Shown here piece after piece: positions 1 through 6,187 of a stretch of DNA of 6,187 nt. The position numbers and the translations under genes are program-made. This stretch comes from Elusimicrobiota bacterium (GTDB taxonomy: Bacteria; Elusimicrobiota; Elusimicrobia; UBA1565; UBA9628). Numbering within the stretch: the first letter of the stretch is position 1; every line of letters begins with the position of its first letter. The notes under the pieces are model-generated. The model made no database searches and was not told the origin of the DNA. It saw only the letters and a list, made by a program, of their open reading frames with translations. The DNA lies in the NCBI GenBank assembly GCA_016194625.1, contig JACQBB010000049.1, forward strand, positions 1 through 6,187, in the 5' to 3' direction.

Positions 1-506
1 AGGTTGAGGCCGCCGGTGCGCACGGGCAGGATCATGAAGACCACGCGCACGACGAGGTTGAGGCCGAAGGTCTTCGTGGCCAGATACGCGTAGTCCTGGC
101 GGTTCGGCACGGTCCAGCACTCGCGCAGCAGGCGGGGCGCTTCCTTGAGCATGTCCGGCTTGAACTCGAAGAAGGTCTGGGGCGCCGCTCCGGCGTCCTG
201 GGCGCCCGCCGACTGGTCCAGCAGCGCGCAGTCCACGCGGCCCGGGAAGCGGCGCGCCAGGCGGCGGATCAGCGCCCGGTCCTCGGGCGCGCGCTCGGAG
301 GTCCCGCCGCCCATGCCCTCGGCGTAGGTGCGCGTGGGCGTCAGCGCGACCAGCACGCGGCCCGCGCACTCGACCGTCCCGTCGAGCGCGCGCGGCGCGG
401 CCCCCGCCGCCAGCTCGGCGCCGGTGACGGCGTAATAGGCGCGCGCGGGCGCGGCGGCGCCGCGGTCGAGGGCGAGGATGACGAGGTCGTCCGAGGCGAT
501 GTCCAT
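1..506 (-). CDS. Membrane-associated protein of unknown family, paralog of the gene at 5130-6187 (3' end outside window)
   Basis: This is the first 168 codons of a gene that runs off the left edge of the window. The ATG at 506 is chosen because it lies 8 bases after the preceding stop codon and has an AAGGA Shine-Dalgarno sequence 4 bases upstream. The N-terminus (MDIASDDLVILALDRG) is not a signal peptide. Residues 1-115 are an Ala/Arg/Asp-rich, probably soluble region with no fold I recognise. Residues 120-158 match the other membrane protein in this window at 31 of 39 positions, including WTVPNRQDYAYLATKTFGLN. A hydrophobic segment (LVVRVVFMILPV, about 151-162) begins at the end of that block and is probably the first membrane segment; by analogy more should follow outside the window. 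The function is unknown. Its place directly behind two GH13 enzymes suggests a role linked to alpha-glucan use, which is inference only. The frame has strong G/C preference at third codon positions, as in its neighbours. Confidence 0.85.
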   Translation of the reverse strand, partial: MDIASDDLVILALDRGAAAPARAYYAVTGAELAAGAAPRALDGTVECAGRVLVALTPTRTYAEGMGGGTSERAPEDRALIRRLARRFPGRVDCALLDQSAGAQDAGAAPQTFFEFKPDMLKEAPRLLRECWTVPNRQDYAYLATKTFGLNLVVRVVFMILPVRTGGLN

Positions 507-510
507 GGGT

Positions 511-515
511 TCCTT
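511..515 (-). promoter_or_regulatory. Shine-Dalgarno site for the downstream membrane protein
   Basis: On the minus strand the bases read TTTAAAGGAACCC followed by ATG. AAGGA sits 4 bases before the ATG at 506 and shares bases with the TAA stop of the preceding GH13 gene. This supports the chosen start and allows ribosomes finishing the upstream gene to reinitiate. The spacing is slightly short. Confidence 0.6.
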
Positions 516-2935
516 TAAAGGGAGATCAGCGCGTGGTCGTATATCCTAGGAAGTTCGGCCGTGCGCGCGCCGGGCGCGAAGAAGCTCCAGTCGGCCTTCT
601 CGGCGATCAGCTCGCGCAGGTCGCCGAGGTAGCCGTCCCAGGTCGTGATCAGCACGCGCGTGCCGGAGAGCGTGCGCAGGCCGTCGAACACGCGGTCGGA
701 GAAGGTGAAGGTCACGGTCTTGCGCTTCGGGTCGGCGGCCTGCTCGACCTCGCCGATCAGCGGGGAGCCGTACTCGTCGGCGGCGGAGTCCTTCGCCGCG
801 AACGAGCGCGAGCCCCAGCCGTACAGCAGGAAGCCCGACGAGAACGCGAAGTCCGGACGCGCGTGGTTCAGCTTGGGCAGCGCGCGCTTGCCCTTGCGGC
901 CCGGGAACTCGAAGAACACGTGGAAGTAGACGTGGTCGTAGCCGTGCGGCGGGTTCCACTCGTCGGTCACGTTGGCCATCGCGATCTCGAGGCGCAGGTC
1001 GCGGCCGCTGGTCAGCGCCTTCACGCGGCGCATCGACATCTGGCCGGCGTAGCTGGCCTCGGCCGGCGGGCGGATGACGCCGCCGGGGCCGCCCTTGTTC
1101 TCCTCGGGCACCGCGGTCTCGGCGACGAGCTTGTACGGGCTGCGCACCAGCACCGGCCACTCGCCGCGCAGGGACAGCGCGCCGGAGCGCGACTTCGCCA
1201 GCAGGCCGAGGCGGTGCGGGCCGTTGCCCAGCTCGCGCGCGCCCAGGCGGAACTCGCCGGAGGCGGCGTCGGGGACGCGGATGCGGCGGTCGTAGTCGCC
1301 GTCCACCAGCACGGACAGCTCCGCGGTCTCGCCGGCGGGCGGCGGGGAGAAGCGCACGACGACCTCCTCGCGCTGGACGCCCGGCGGGAACGGCATCAAG
1401 AGCGGCGACGGCGGCGGCGCGGTCATCGCGCGCACGGCCGGCGTGCGGTAGACGAAGAACGAGTCGGGCGGCAGGATCAGCGTGCCGCCGCGGCGGTCCG
1501 GCGCCGAGGAGACGAGCAGGGGCTCCAGCGTGGACGCTCCCGGGCCGAGGTCGTGCGCCATCCGGTCGGGCGCGGTGTTGAACAGCACGCGGTACGACGC
1601 GCCCTCGTGCGCGACCGCGTAGGCGAGCACGCCGGCCGCGGCGGAGGTCTTCTCGACCTCGACGCGGCCGACCGCCAGCGCCGGGTGCTTCTTGCGGAAG
1701 CGGATCAGCCGGCGCAGGAACGCGGACGCGCGCGAGCCCTCGTCGAAGTGCTTCTGGTCGAACATGTTCTGGCGCGCGCGGGTGAAGCCCGCCTCGGTGC
1801 CGTAGTACACGCACGGCAGGCCGGGGAGCGTGAACAGCGCGACCAGCGACTGCTTGACCGCCGGCCAGCCGGCGCGCGCGTGCATGCGCTCGACGTCGTG
1901 GTTGTCGAGGAAGTTCACCCACAGGTCGTGGTGGCGGCGGCGCGCGGACAGCGCGGCGCGGGCGCGCTCGGTCGGGGCGCGGCGGTAGAACACCTGCGTC
2001 AGCGCCTCGTTGAGCGGCAGGTCCACGGCGGAGTCCAGGCGCTCGGCCTTGCCCGCCTTCAGGTAGCGGCCGATCTCGCGGTAGTCGTAGCTCCAGACCT
2101 CGCCGAAGACGAGGAAGTCCTTGATCCCCTTGCGCTCGGCGAAGCGCTTCACGCCCAGCGAGACCGGGTCCTCGTCGTACAGGAACTTCTCGTAGAAGTC
2201 CTCCGGCGTGTAGTAGACCGTGTCGACGCGGAAGGCGTCGACGCCGGCCTCCTCGATCCAATAGCGGTAGATCTCCTTCATGCGCTCGACGGCGAGCGGG
2301 CTCTTCAGGTTGACGTCGTCGAGGTCGCCCATCGCGTAGGTCAGCGTCTGCTCGCGGCTGCGGAAGTCGGAGATGTTCGGCGTGAAGTTGTAGACCGCGG
2401 CGGCCTTGTGCTCCGGGTTGCGCGGGTCGTTCATCCGGAACACGGGGTCGTCGGGCGCCTTCGGCGCGCGCGGGGCGGTCACCGACTTCCAGTTCAGCTC
2501 CGGGCGCGCCGGGTCGTAGCCCTCGGGCGTCACCGTGAAGTAGTTGCCGGTGTGGTTGACGACGATGTCCTGGATGACGCGGATGCCGAGCGCGTGCGCG
2601 TCCTTGACCAGCGCCTTGTAGTCCTCGAGCGTGCCGAAGTGCGGGTCCACCTTCGTGAAGTCGTGCGCCCAGTAGCCGTGGTAGCCGCGCACCTTGATGT
2701 AGGCGCTGACCCATTGGTTGTGGACCGGGGGCGTGATCCACAGCGCGTCGAAGCCCATCTTCTTGAGGTAGGGCAGCTTCGCGCGCAGGCCCTTGAGGTC
2801 GCCGCCCTGGAAGCAGTCGTCGTCGGTCGGCGAGTACTCGCCCTTGCCCTGGTCGTCGTTGGACTTGTCGCCGTTCTGGAAACGGTCGATCATCGCGAAG
2901 TAGATGACCTTGCCCTGCCAGGACGGGAGGCTCAC
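515..2935 (-). CDS. GH13 alpha-amylase-family glycosidase with C-terminal Ig-like and glucodextranase-C-like modules
   Basis: The product is 806 residues, predicted to cleave or transfer alpha-glucosidic bonds in starch, glycogen or maltodextrins by the retaining GH13 mechanism. The barrel starts at once: VIYFAMIDRFQNGDKSND (10-27) holds strand 1 and the usual Ca-binding loop. YHGYW is at 85-89. Motif I is DIVVNH (123-128), the region V-like motif is GDLDDVN (203-209), motif II is DAFRVD (233-238, nucleophile D238), motif III is FGE (acid/base E279), and motif IV is FLDNHD (342-347, D347). All catalytic residues are present. The domain C strands end near 497. An Ig/Fn3-like segment covers roughly 505-600. 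Residues about 610-806 resemble the C-terminal binding module of glucodextranase, with EWNPPHGYDHVYFHVFFE, TTWDGY and a final PRIYDHAL. The GTG start at 2935 overlaps the previous stop as GTGA. No Shine-Dalgarno sequence is visible and no in-frame start nearby fits better; the next Met (15) lies inside strand 1. There is no signal peptide, which is odd for these C-terminal modules. Exact specificity cannot be read from the sequence. Confidence 0.93.
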   Translation of the reverse strand: MSLPSWQGKVIYFAMIDRFQNGDKSNDDQGKGEYSPTDDDCFQGGDLKGLRAKLPYLKKMGFDALWITPPVHNQWVSAYIKVRGYHGYWAHDFTKVDPHFGTLEDYKALVKDAHALGIRVIQDIVVNHTGNYFTVTPEGYDPARPELNWKSVTAPRAPKAPDDPVFRMNDPRNPEHKAAAVYNFTPNISDFRSREQTLTYAMGDLDDVNLKSPLAVERMKEIYRYWIEEAGVDAFRVDTVYYTPEDFYEKFLYDEDPVSLGVKRFAERKGIKDFLVFGEVWSYDYREIGRYLKAGKAERLDSAVDLPLNEALTQVFYRRAPTERARAALSARRRHHDLWVNFLDNHDVERMHARAGWPAVKQSLVALFTLPGLPCVYYGTEAGFTRARQNMFDQKHFDEGSRASAFLRRLIRFRKKHPALAVGRVEVEKTSAAAGVLAYAVAHEGASYRVLFNTAPDRMAHDLGPGASTLEPLLVSSAPDRRGGTLILPPDSFFVYRTPAVRAMTAPPPSPLLMPFPPGVQREEVVVRFSPPPAGETAELSVLVDGDYDRRIRVPDAASGEFRLGARELGNGPHRLGLLAKSRSGALSLRGEWPVLVRSPYKLVAETAVPEENKGGPGGVIRPPAEASYAGQMSMRRVKALTSGRDLRLEIAMANVTDEWNPPHGYDHVYFHVFFEFPGRKGKRALPKLNHARPDFAFSSGFLLYGWGSRSFAAKDSAADEYGSPLIGEVEQAADPKRKTVTFTFSDRVFDGLRTLSGTRVLITTWDGYLGDLRELIAEKADWSFFAPGARTAELPRIYDHALISL

Positions 2936-5133
2936 GGGGCGGACTTGTAGGTGCGGCCGTTGGCGACGAGCACGCGCACGCCGTAGGGGGGGACCTTCAC
3001 GAACACGCGCGAACCGGTGCCCTCGGGGCTCTTGTGCGCGTCGATCTCGTAGCGGCGGTCGAGCGCGTCCTCCAGGAAGGTCCCGGGCGGGGTGATCGTC
3101 GCGTCCACCCACATCTCGTGCTCCTGGGGCTTGTCCGAGGTGTTCAGGACGACGAGCACTTCCTGGCCCTGATAGATGCGGGAGAAGGCGTACATGCCGG
3201 CGCCGTTGGGCTCCGACCAGCGCGCGTACTGCTCGCCGCGGCGCAGGGCGGGGTACTTCGCGCGCAGGTCGGCCAGCGCCTTCATCAGCTTGTAGCCCGG
3301 CGCGGTCCGGTCGAACGCGGGGCCCGCGGGCACGCCCGGCTTGTAGGCGCCGCCCTCGAACATGTCGGCGCGGTTGTCGGGGTCGGCGGGCAGGTCGCCG
3401 CCCTCCGGGGAGAGGCGGCCGTGCGGCTGGCGGAAGGCCTGCTCGGTGCCCGCGTACACCAGCGGGATGCCGATGCTCAGCATCACGTAGCCGAGCGCGG
3501 CGCGCAGCAGCTCGCCGGGCGTGTCGGCGAGCAGGAAGCGGTACACGTCGTGCAGGTCGATGAAGCGGACCAGGTTGTGGACCGCGGCGCCGAGGACCGC
3601 GCCGGCGGCGTTCAGCGAGTTCTCCAGGTCGCGCGTCGGCCCCTGGCCGTGGAGCGCGTGGTTCGTGCGGCGGAAGTCGGGGTAGGCGTACAGCGAGTCG
3701 ACGGAGCCGTTCTCCAGGAACGGCTTGAGCTCGGAGTCGACGCCGGTGGAGTTCTCGCCGAGCATGAGGATGTTCTTCTTGCCCAGCTTCGCGGCGTAGG
3801 CGCGGATCTCCTTGGTGAAGACGGGCAGGAAGCCGGGGGCGACGTGGCGGATCGCGTCGAGGCGGAAGCCGTCCAGGTCGGCCTCCTTCATCCACCACTG
3901 CGCGATGTGGATCAGCTTCTTCTGCGTCTCCGGTCGGTCGGTGGCGAAGTGGCGGTAGTTCGGGGGGAAGTCGCCCTGCGTGGCCTGCGACGCGTCGTTC
4001 CAGTCGGTGATGACGCGCTTGCGGCTGAAGTCGTCCTCGGTCAGCTCGACGGGCTTGAGCGGGCGGACCCAGTCCACGGGACCGCGCTGGCCGTCGCCGG
4101 TCCACTGCGTCTTGCCGTCGGAGTACTCGAACACGGGGCCGGCGTGGTTGACGACCCAGTCGAGCACGACGCGCAGTCCCTTCGCGTGGGCCTTGGCGAC
4201 CAGCTCCTTGAAGTCGGCCATCGTGCCGTAGTGCGGGTCGATGGCCAGGAAGTGGACCGGCGCGTAGCCGTGGTAGGCCTCGGGGATCGTCATCGTCAGC
4301 GGCGAGACGATGATGGTCGTCGCGCCCGAGCCCTTGATGTAGTCGAGCCGCTCGATGACGCCGCGGATGTCGCCGCCGTGGCGGGAGACGCCGCTCTTGG
4401 GGTCGCCCCAGGGCTTGGCGTCCTTGGAGCGGTTGAAGCGGTCCACGACGATCGGGTACAGGGTCTCGTCGCGCCAGTCCTCGGGCGACGGGTGGTACGC
4501 GCGCGCCGGGTCGATGCCGAGCGAGGCCTGCGCCAGCGAGTCGACCGCGTCGGACGGGGGCGGCAGCTCGCCGTTGTCGGCGTTGGCCTTCGCGCGGAAC
4601 CAGCCGGCGATCTTCGACGCGAGGCGGCCGGCCTTGGAGGAGTCGAGGGACGGGTCGTAGGTCTTCGCTCCCGCGGGCTTGGGGGCGAGCGGGTCGGCGG
4701 CGTCGGGCGCGGTCTTGACCGGGTTGAGCGCCGGCATCGACGCCGAGCCCTGCACCGGCGGCATCGAGGCGGCGCCCTGGACGGGGGGCATCGACGCCGC
4801 GCCCACGACGGGCGGCATCGAGGCGGCGCCGACCGCGGGGGCCAGCTTCGCCGGCGCGGGGGCCAGGAGCTTGGTCGGCTCCGCCGGGTTCCAGGGCGAC
4901 GGCGTCAGCGCCGGCTTGGGCGCGTCGATCGGCGCGGCCAGCGACGGCAGGGCGGAGAGGGTCGCCAGCGGGGCGACGGCGGAGGCGCCGGCCGCGGCGG
5001 AGGCTCCGGCGGCGGGGGCCGCGGCGGCCGTCGCGTCGACGCGGACCTCGGCGGCGAGGACGCGTCCCGGCGCGCCCAGCGCCAGCAGCGCGGCGAGGAG
5101 GGCGGCGGTCCCGCGGCGGAGGAGGGCGCTCAC
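2932..5133 (-). CDS. Secreted GH13 alpha-amylase-family glycosidase with Ala/Pro-rich repeat linker
   Basis: The product is 733 residues, a retaining glycosidase predicted to act on alpha-glucans outside the cytoplasm. Residues 1-28 form a signal peptide. Residues 29-155 are an Ala/Pro/Val-rich linker with four 9-residue repeats (100-135). Residues about 160-210 are a polar connector, and the catalytic barrel begins near 222 (DETLYPIVVDRFNRS). AYHGY is at 286-290. Motif I is DWVVNH (325-330), motif II is DGFRLDAIRH (421-430, nucleophile D426), motif III is LMLGE (acid/base E460), and motif IV is FIDLHD (524-529, D529). The triad is intact, but motif IV has Leu where most of the family has Asn before His-Asp. 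A beta-rich domain C (about 655-723) ends in VPPYGVRVLV, followed by a 10-residue tail. The GTG at 5133 is chosen because it starts the signal peptide, overlaps the upstream stop as GTGA and has an ideal Shine-Dalgarno sequence 7 bases away. The stop overlaps the next GH13 gene by 4 bases. Whether it is an amylase, neopullulanase-like or another GH13 activity is open. Confidence 0.93.
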   Translation of the reverse strand: MSALLRRGTAALLAALLALGAPGRVLAAEVRVDATAAAAPAAGASAAAGASAVAPLATLSALPSLAAPIDAPKPALTPSPWNPAEPTKLLAPAPAKLAPAVGAASMPPVVGAASMPPVQGAASMPPVQGSASMPALNPVKTAPDAADPLAPKPAGAKTYDPSLDSSKAGRLASKIAGWFRAKANADNGELPPPSDAVDSLAQASLGIDPARAYHPSPEDWRDETLYPIVVDRFNRSKDAKPWGDPKSGVSRHGGDIRGVIERLDYIKGSGATTIIVSPLTMTIPEAYHGYAPVHFLAIDPHYGTMADFKELVAKAHAKGLRVVLDWVVNHAGPVFEYSDGKTQWTGDGQRGPVDWVRPLKPVELTEDDFSRKRVITDWNDASQATQGDFPPNYRHFATDRPETQKKLIHIAQWWMKEADLDGFRLDAIRHVAPGFLPVFTKEIRAYAAKLGKKNILMLGENSTGVDSELKPFLENGSVDSLYAYPDFRRTNHALHGQGPTRDLENSLNAAGAVLGAAVHNLVRFIDLHDVYRFLLADTPGELLRAALGYVMLSIGIPLVYAGTEQAFRQPHGRLSPEGGDLPADPDNRADMFEGGAYKPGVPAGPAFDRTAPGYKLMKALADLRAKYPALRRGEQYARWSEPNGAGMYAFSRIYQGQEVLVVLNTSDKPQEHEMWVDATITPPGTFLEDALDRRYEIDAHKSPEGTGSRVFVKVPPYGVRVLVANGRTYKSAP
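4729..4836 (-). repeat. Four tandem 27-base units encoding a 9-residue repeat in the linker
   Basis: Residues 100-135 of the secreted GH13 enzyme read as four units: AVGAASMPP, VVGAASMPP, VQGAASMPP and VQGSASMPA. The consensus is V-[VQ]-G-A-A-S-M-P-P, and the DNA is clearly a 27-base in-frame tandem repeat. It lies between the signal peptide and the catalytic domain, so it probably forms an extended flexible spacer. Copy number may vary between strains because whole units can be gained or lost without breaking the frame. Confidence 0.9.
5050..5133 (-). other. Signal peptide of the secreted GH13 enzyme
   Basis: Residues 1-28 have a short basic start (MSALLRRG), a hydrophobic core rich in Leu and Ala (TAALLAALLALG), and a small-residue exit at VLAA. 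Cleavage is likely after Ala27 or Ala28. This is a Sec-type signal. There is no cysteine at the cleavage site, so it is not a lipoprotein signal. Confidence 0.85.
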
Positions 5134-6187
5134 TTCTTCTCCTCCTTCTTGGGGCCGCCCATGCCCGTCGAGATGCCGGGCTTGTCCTTGTAGAACAGCG
5201 TGAAGAACGCGTACGAGCCCCAGGACAGGACCAGCGTCGCGGTCGTCAGCAGGAAGTACAGGTGCTGGTAGCCGAAGCTCGCGAGCAGGCCGAACTGCAT
5301 CGTCAGGCTGGCGAGCTGATAGAGGTGCATCATCGTCTTCTCGCTGATGACGCCCGCGCGGCGCATCTTGGAGATCGCCGGGATCAGCGGGCCGCCCGAG
5401 ATCATGCCCATGAACACGTTGGCGAAGATCAGGCTGAGGCCCGCCCAGCTGAGGACCAGCGGGTTCTCGCCGATGGGGCCGAGGACGAGGCGGTTCAGGA
5501 ACTCGAAGGTGGTCAGCTGGAGGTAGGTGAACAGGAAGTCGCCGAAGTAGCTGCGGCCCATGCGCAGCAGGCCGGTCATCCGGCCGATGAACTTCATGTA
5601 GGTCTGGCCGAACAGGGTGAAGCCGGCGTCCTGCAGCTGGTACCAGCTCGTCGAGATCACCGCGCGCAGGAGCGGGAGGCTGCCGTTGTGGACCGCGGTG
5701 GCGGCGAAGAACACGCGCACCGCCAGGTTCAGGCCGAAGGTCTTCGTGCCGAGGTAGATGTAGTCCTGGCGGTTCGGGACCGTCCAGCTCTCGCGCAGGA
5801 GCTTGGGGGCGTCCTTGAGCAGGGACAGGTCGACGGCGATCCAGGAGCGGCGCTTGCGCTCGAAGGCGACGGGCGCCTCGACGCCGCGCTCCTTCATCCA
5901 GGAGCGCAGGGCCTCGGCGAGGTCGGCGGGGACTCCCGCCTTCGGCGAGCCGCCGGCCTTCAGCGTCAGGCGCACGGCGCCGCCGGCGTTCGCCGCGGAC
6001 GCCAGCGACGGGTCGGCGCGCAGGGCGGACTCCAGCTTGTCGAGGCGCACCGCGACCTTCGTGCCGTCGGCGCGCTCGAACGAGACCTTCGCGGTGGAGG
6101 CCGAGAAATCCTTGGCGCCGTCGAACAGGCGGGCGAGGCCGTCGGCGGCGTCGGCCGCGGCCGGCGCGGCGGCGGGGGCGGCGGAAC
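5130..6187 (-). CDS. Multi-pass membrane protein of unknown family (5' end outside window)
   Basis: The frame stays open to the right edge of the window, so 351 C-terminal residues are visible and the true start is outside. A GTG at 6050 is an internal Val codon rather than a convincing start, because sensible coding sequence continues upstream (GLARLFDGAKDFSASTAKV, preceded by an Ala/Pro run). Visible residues about 18-120 look like a soluble alpha/beta region. Residues 123-161 are the block shared with the paralog at 1-506 (core WTVPNRQDYIYLGTKTFGLN). After it come several hydrophobic stretches, weaker near 150-165 and 222-238, clearer at about 242-263, 285-306 and 308-331. The end is basic (PKKEEKK), which would fit a cytoplasmic tail. 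I do not recognise the family and see no transporter or enzyme motif. The gene is coupled to the secreted GH13 gene by a 4-base overlap, which suggests joint production and perhaps a shared role at the envelope. Confidence 0.88.
   Translation of the reverse strand, partial: SAAPAAAPAAADAADGLARLFDGAKDFSASTAKVSFERADGTKVAVRLDKLESALRADPSLASAANAGGAVRLTLKAGGSPKAGVPADLAEALRSWMKERGVEAPVAFERKRRSWIAVDLSLLKDAPKLLRESWTVPNRQDYIYLGTKTFGLNLAVRVFFAATAVHNGSLPLLRAVISTSWYQLQDAGFTLFGQTYMKFIGRMTGLLRMGRSYFGDFLFTYLQLTTFEFLNRLVLGPIGENPLVLSWAGLSLIFANVFMGMISGGPLIPAISKMRRAGVISEKTMMHLYQLASLTMQFGLLASFGYQHLYFLLTTATLVLSWGSYAFFTLFYKDKPGISTGMGGPKKEEKK
5141..5147 (-). promoter_or_regulatory. Strong Shine-Dalgarno site for the secreted GH13 gene, inside the upstream coding sequence
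   Basis: The minus strand reads AAGGAGG, 7 bases before the GTG at 5133. These bases also encode part of the Lys/Glu-rich tail (KKEEKK) of the upstream membrane protein. This near-perfect site decides the GTG start and supports translational coupling across the GTGA overlap. Confidence 0.85.

Noticed and set aside
145..327. Small plus-strand frame of 60 codons
   Set aside because: It is antisense to the left membrane protein, whose frame is supported by similarity to its paralog, and has Arg/Ser/Ala-rich composition without features.
546..2741. Second minus-strand open frame within the GH13 gene
   Set aside because: It is an out-of-frame shadow with Arg/Pro/Ala-rich translation. The GH13 motifs are all in the other frame.
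533..2950. Long plus-strand open frame of about 805 codons
   Set aside because: It lies opposite the second GH13 gene. Its translation is an Arg/Val/Ala/Glu-rich string with no domain, as expected for the antisense of GC-rich coding DNA.
2936..4105. Upstream extension of the second GH13 frame by 390 codons
   Set aside because: The frame is open, but its translation is Arg/Pro/Ala-rich nonsense overlapping the well-supported first GH13 gene. The barrel starts right after the GTG at 2935.
3034..5193. Long plus-strand open frame of about 719 codons
   Set aside because: It is antisense to the secreted GH13 gene. It has low-complexity Arg/Gly/Val composition, no motifs, and no independent start signal.
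4679..5203. Plus-strand frame with a repeated TGGI-containing pattern
   Set aside because: The repeat is the antisense reading of the 27-base tandem repeat in the GH13 linker, not a separate repeat protein.
6048..6050. GTG as start of the right-hand membrane protein
   Set aside because: Plausible coding sequence continues upstream in the same frame to the window edge with no stop, so this is most likely an internal Val codon.

Overview
The window is a compact, very GC-rich stretch of bacterial DNA in which every credible gene lies on the minus strand. Transcription therefore runs from high to low coordinates. Four reading frames follow each other with almost no spacing: a multi-pass membrane protein (5130 to beyond 6187, 5' end outside the window), a secreted GH13 alpha-amylase-family enzyme (2932-5133), a second GH13 enzyme with C-terminal beta-sandwich/binding modules (515-2935), and the 5' part of a second membrane-associated protein (1-506, 3' end outside the window). 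The first two junctions are 4-base GTGA overlaps and the third is an 8-base gap, so this is probably one translationally coupled operon. No internal promoter or terminator is visible, and there is no gene-free stretch longer than a few bases.

The two outer genes are paralogs. Over one 39-residue block they match at 31 positions, including the motif WTVPNRQDY-x-YL-x-TKTFGLNL, while their N-terminal regions look unrelated. They flank a pair of GH13 enzymes. I do not recognise the membrane family, and its repeated association with starch/glycogen-type hydrolases is the most novel aspect of the window.

The first GH13 enzyme has a signal peptide, a long Ala/Pro-rich linker with four 9-residue tandem repeats, and a full catalytic triad. 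The second starts almost exactly at the first strand of its catalytic barrel. It has no room for a signal peptide and no visible Shine-Dalgarno sequence, yet it carries C-terminal modules typical of secreted glucan-active enzymes. The pair therefore resembles a secreted two-catalytic-domain amylase split at a domain boundary by a one-base shift in reading frame. It could be a true coupled gene pair, a recoding site or a sequence error; the sequence alone cannot decide.

The organism is probably a GC-rich, non-model bacterium. The Ala/Pro/Val-rich N-terminal linkers and GTG starts would fit a GC-rich Elusimicrobiota or myxobacteria-like genome, but this is a weak inference from style and no marker gene is present. 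The simplest joint role is breakdown of alpha-glucans (starch, glycogen or maltodextrin) at or outside the cell envelope, with the membrane proteins as anchors, transport-related partners or something not yet described.
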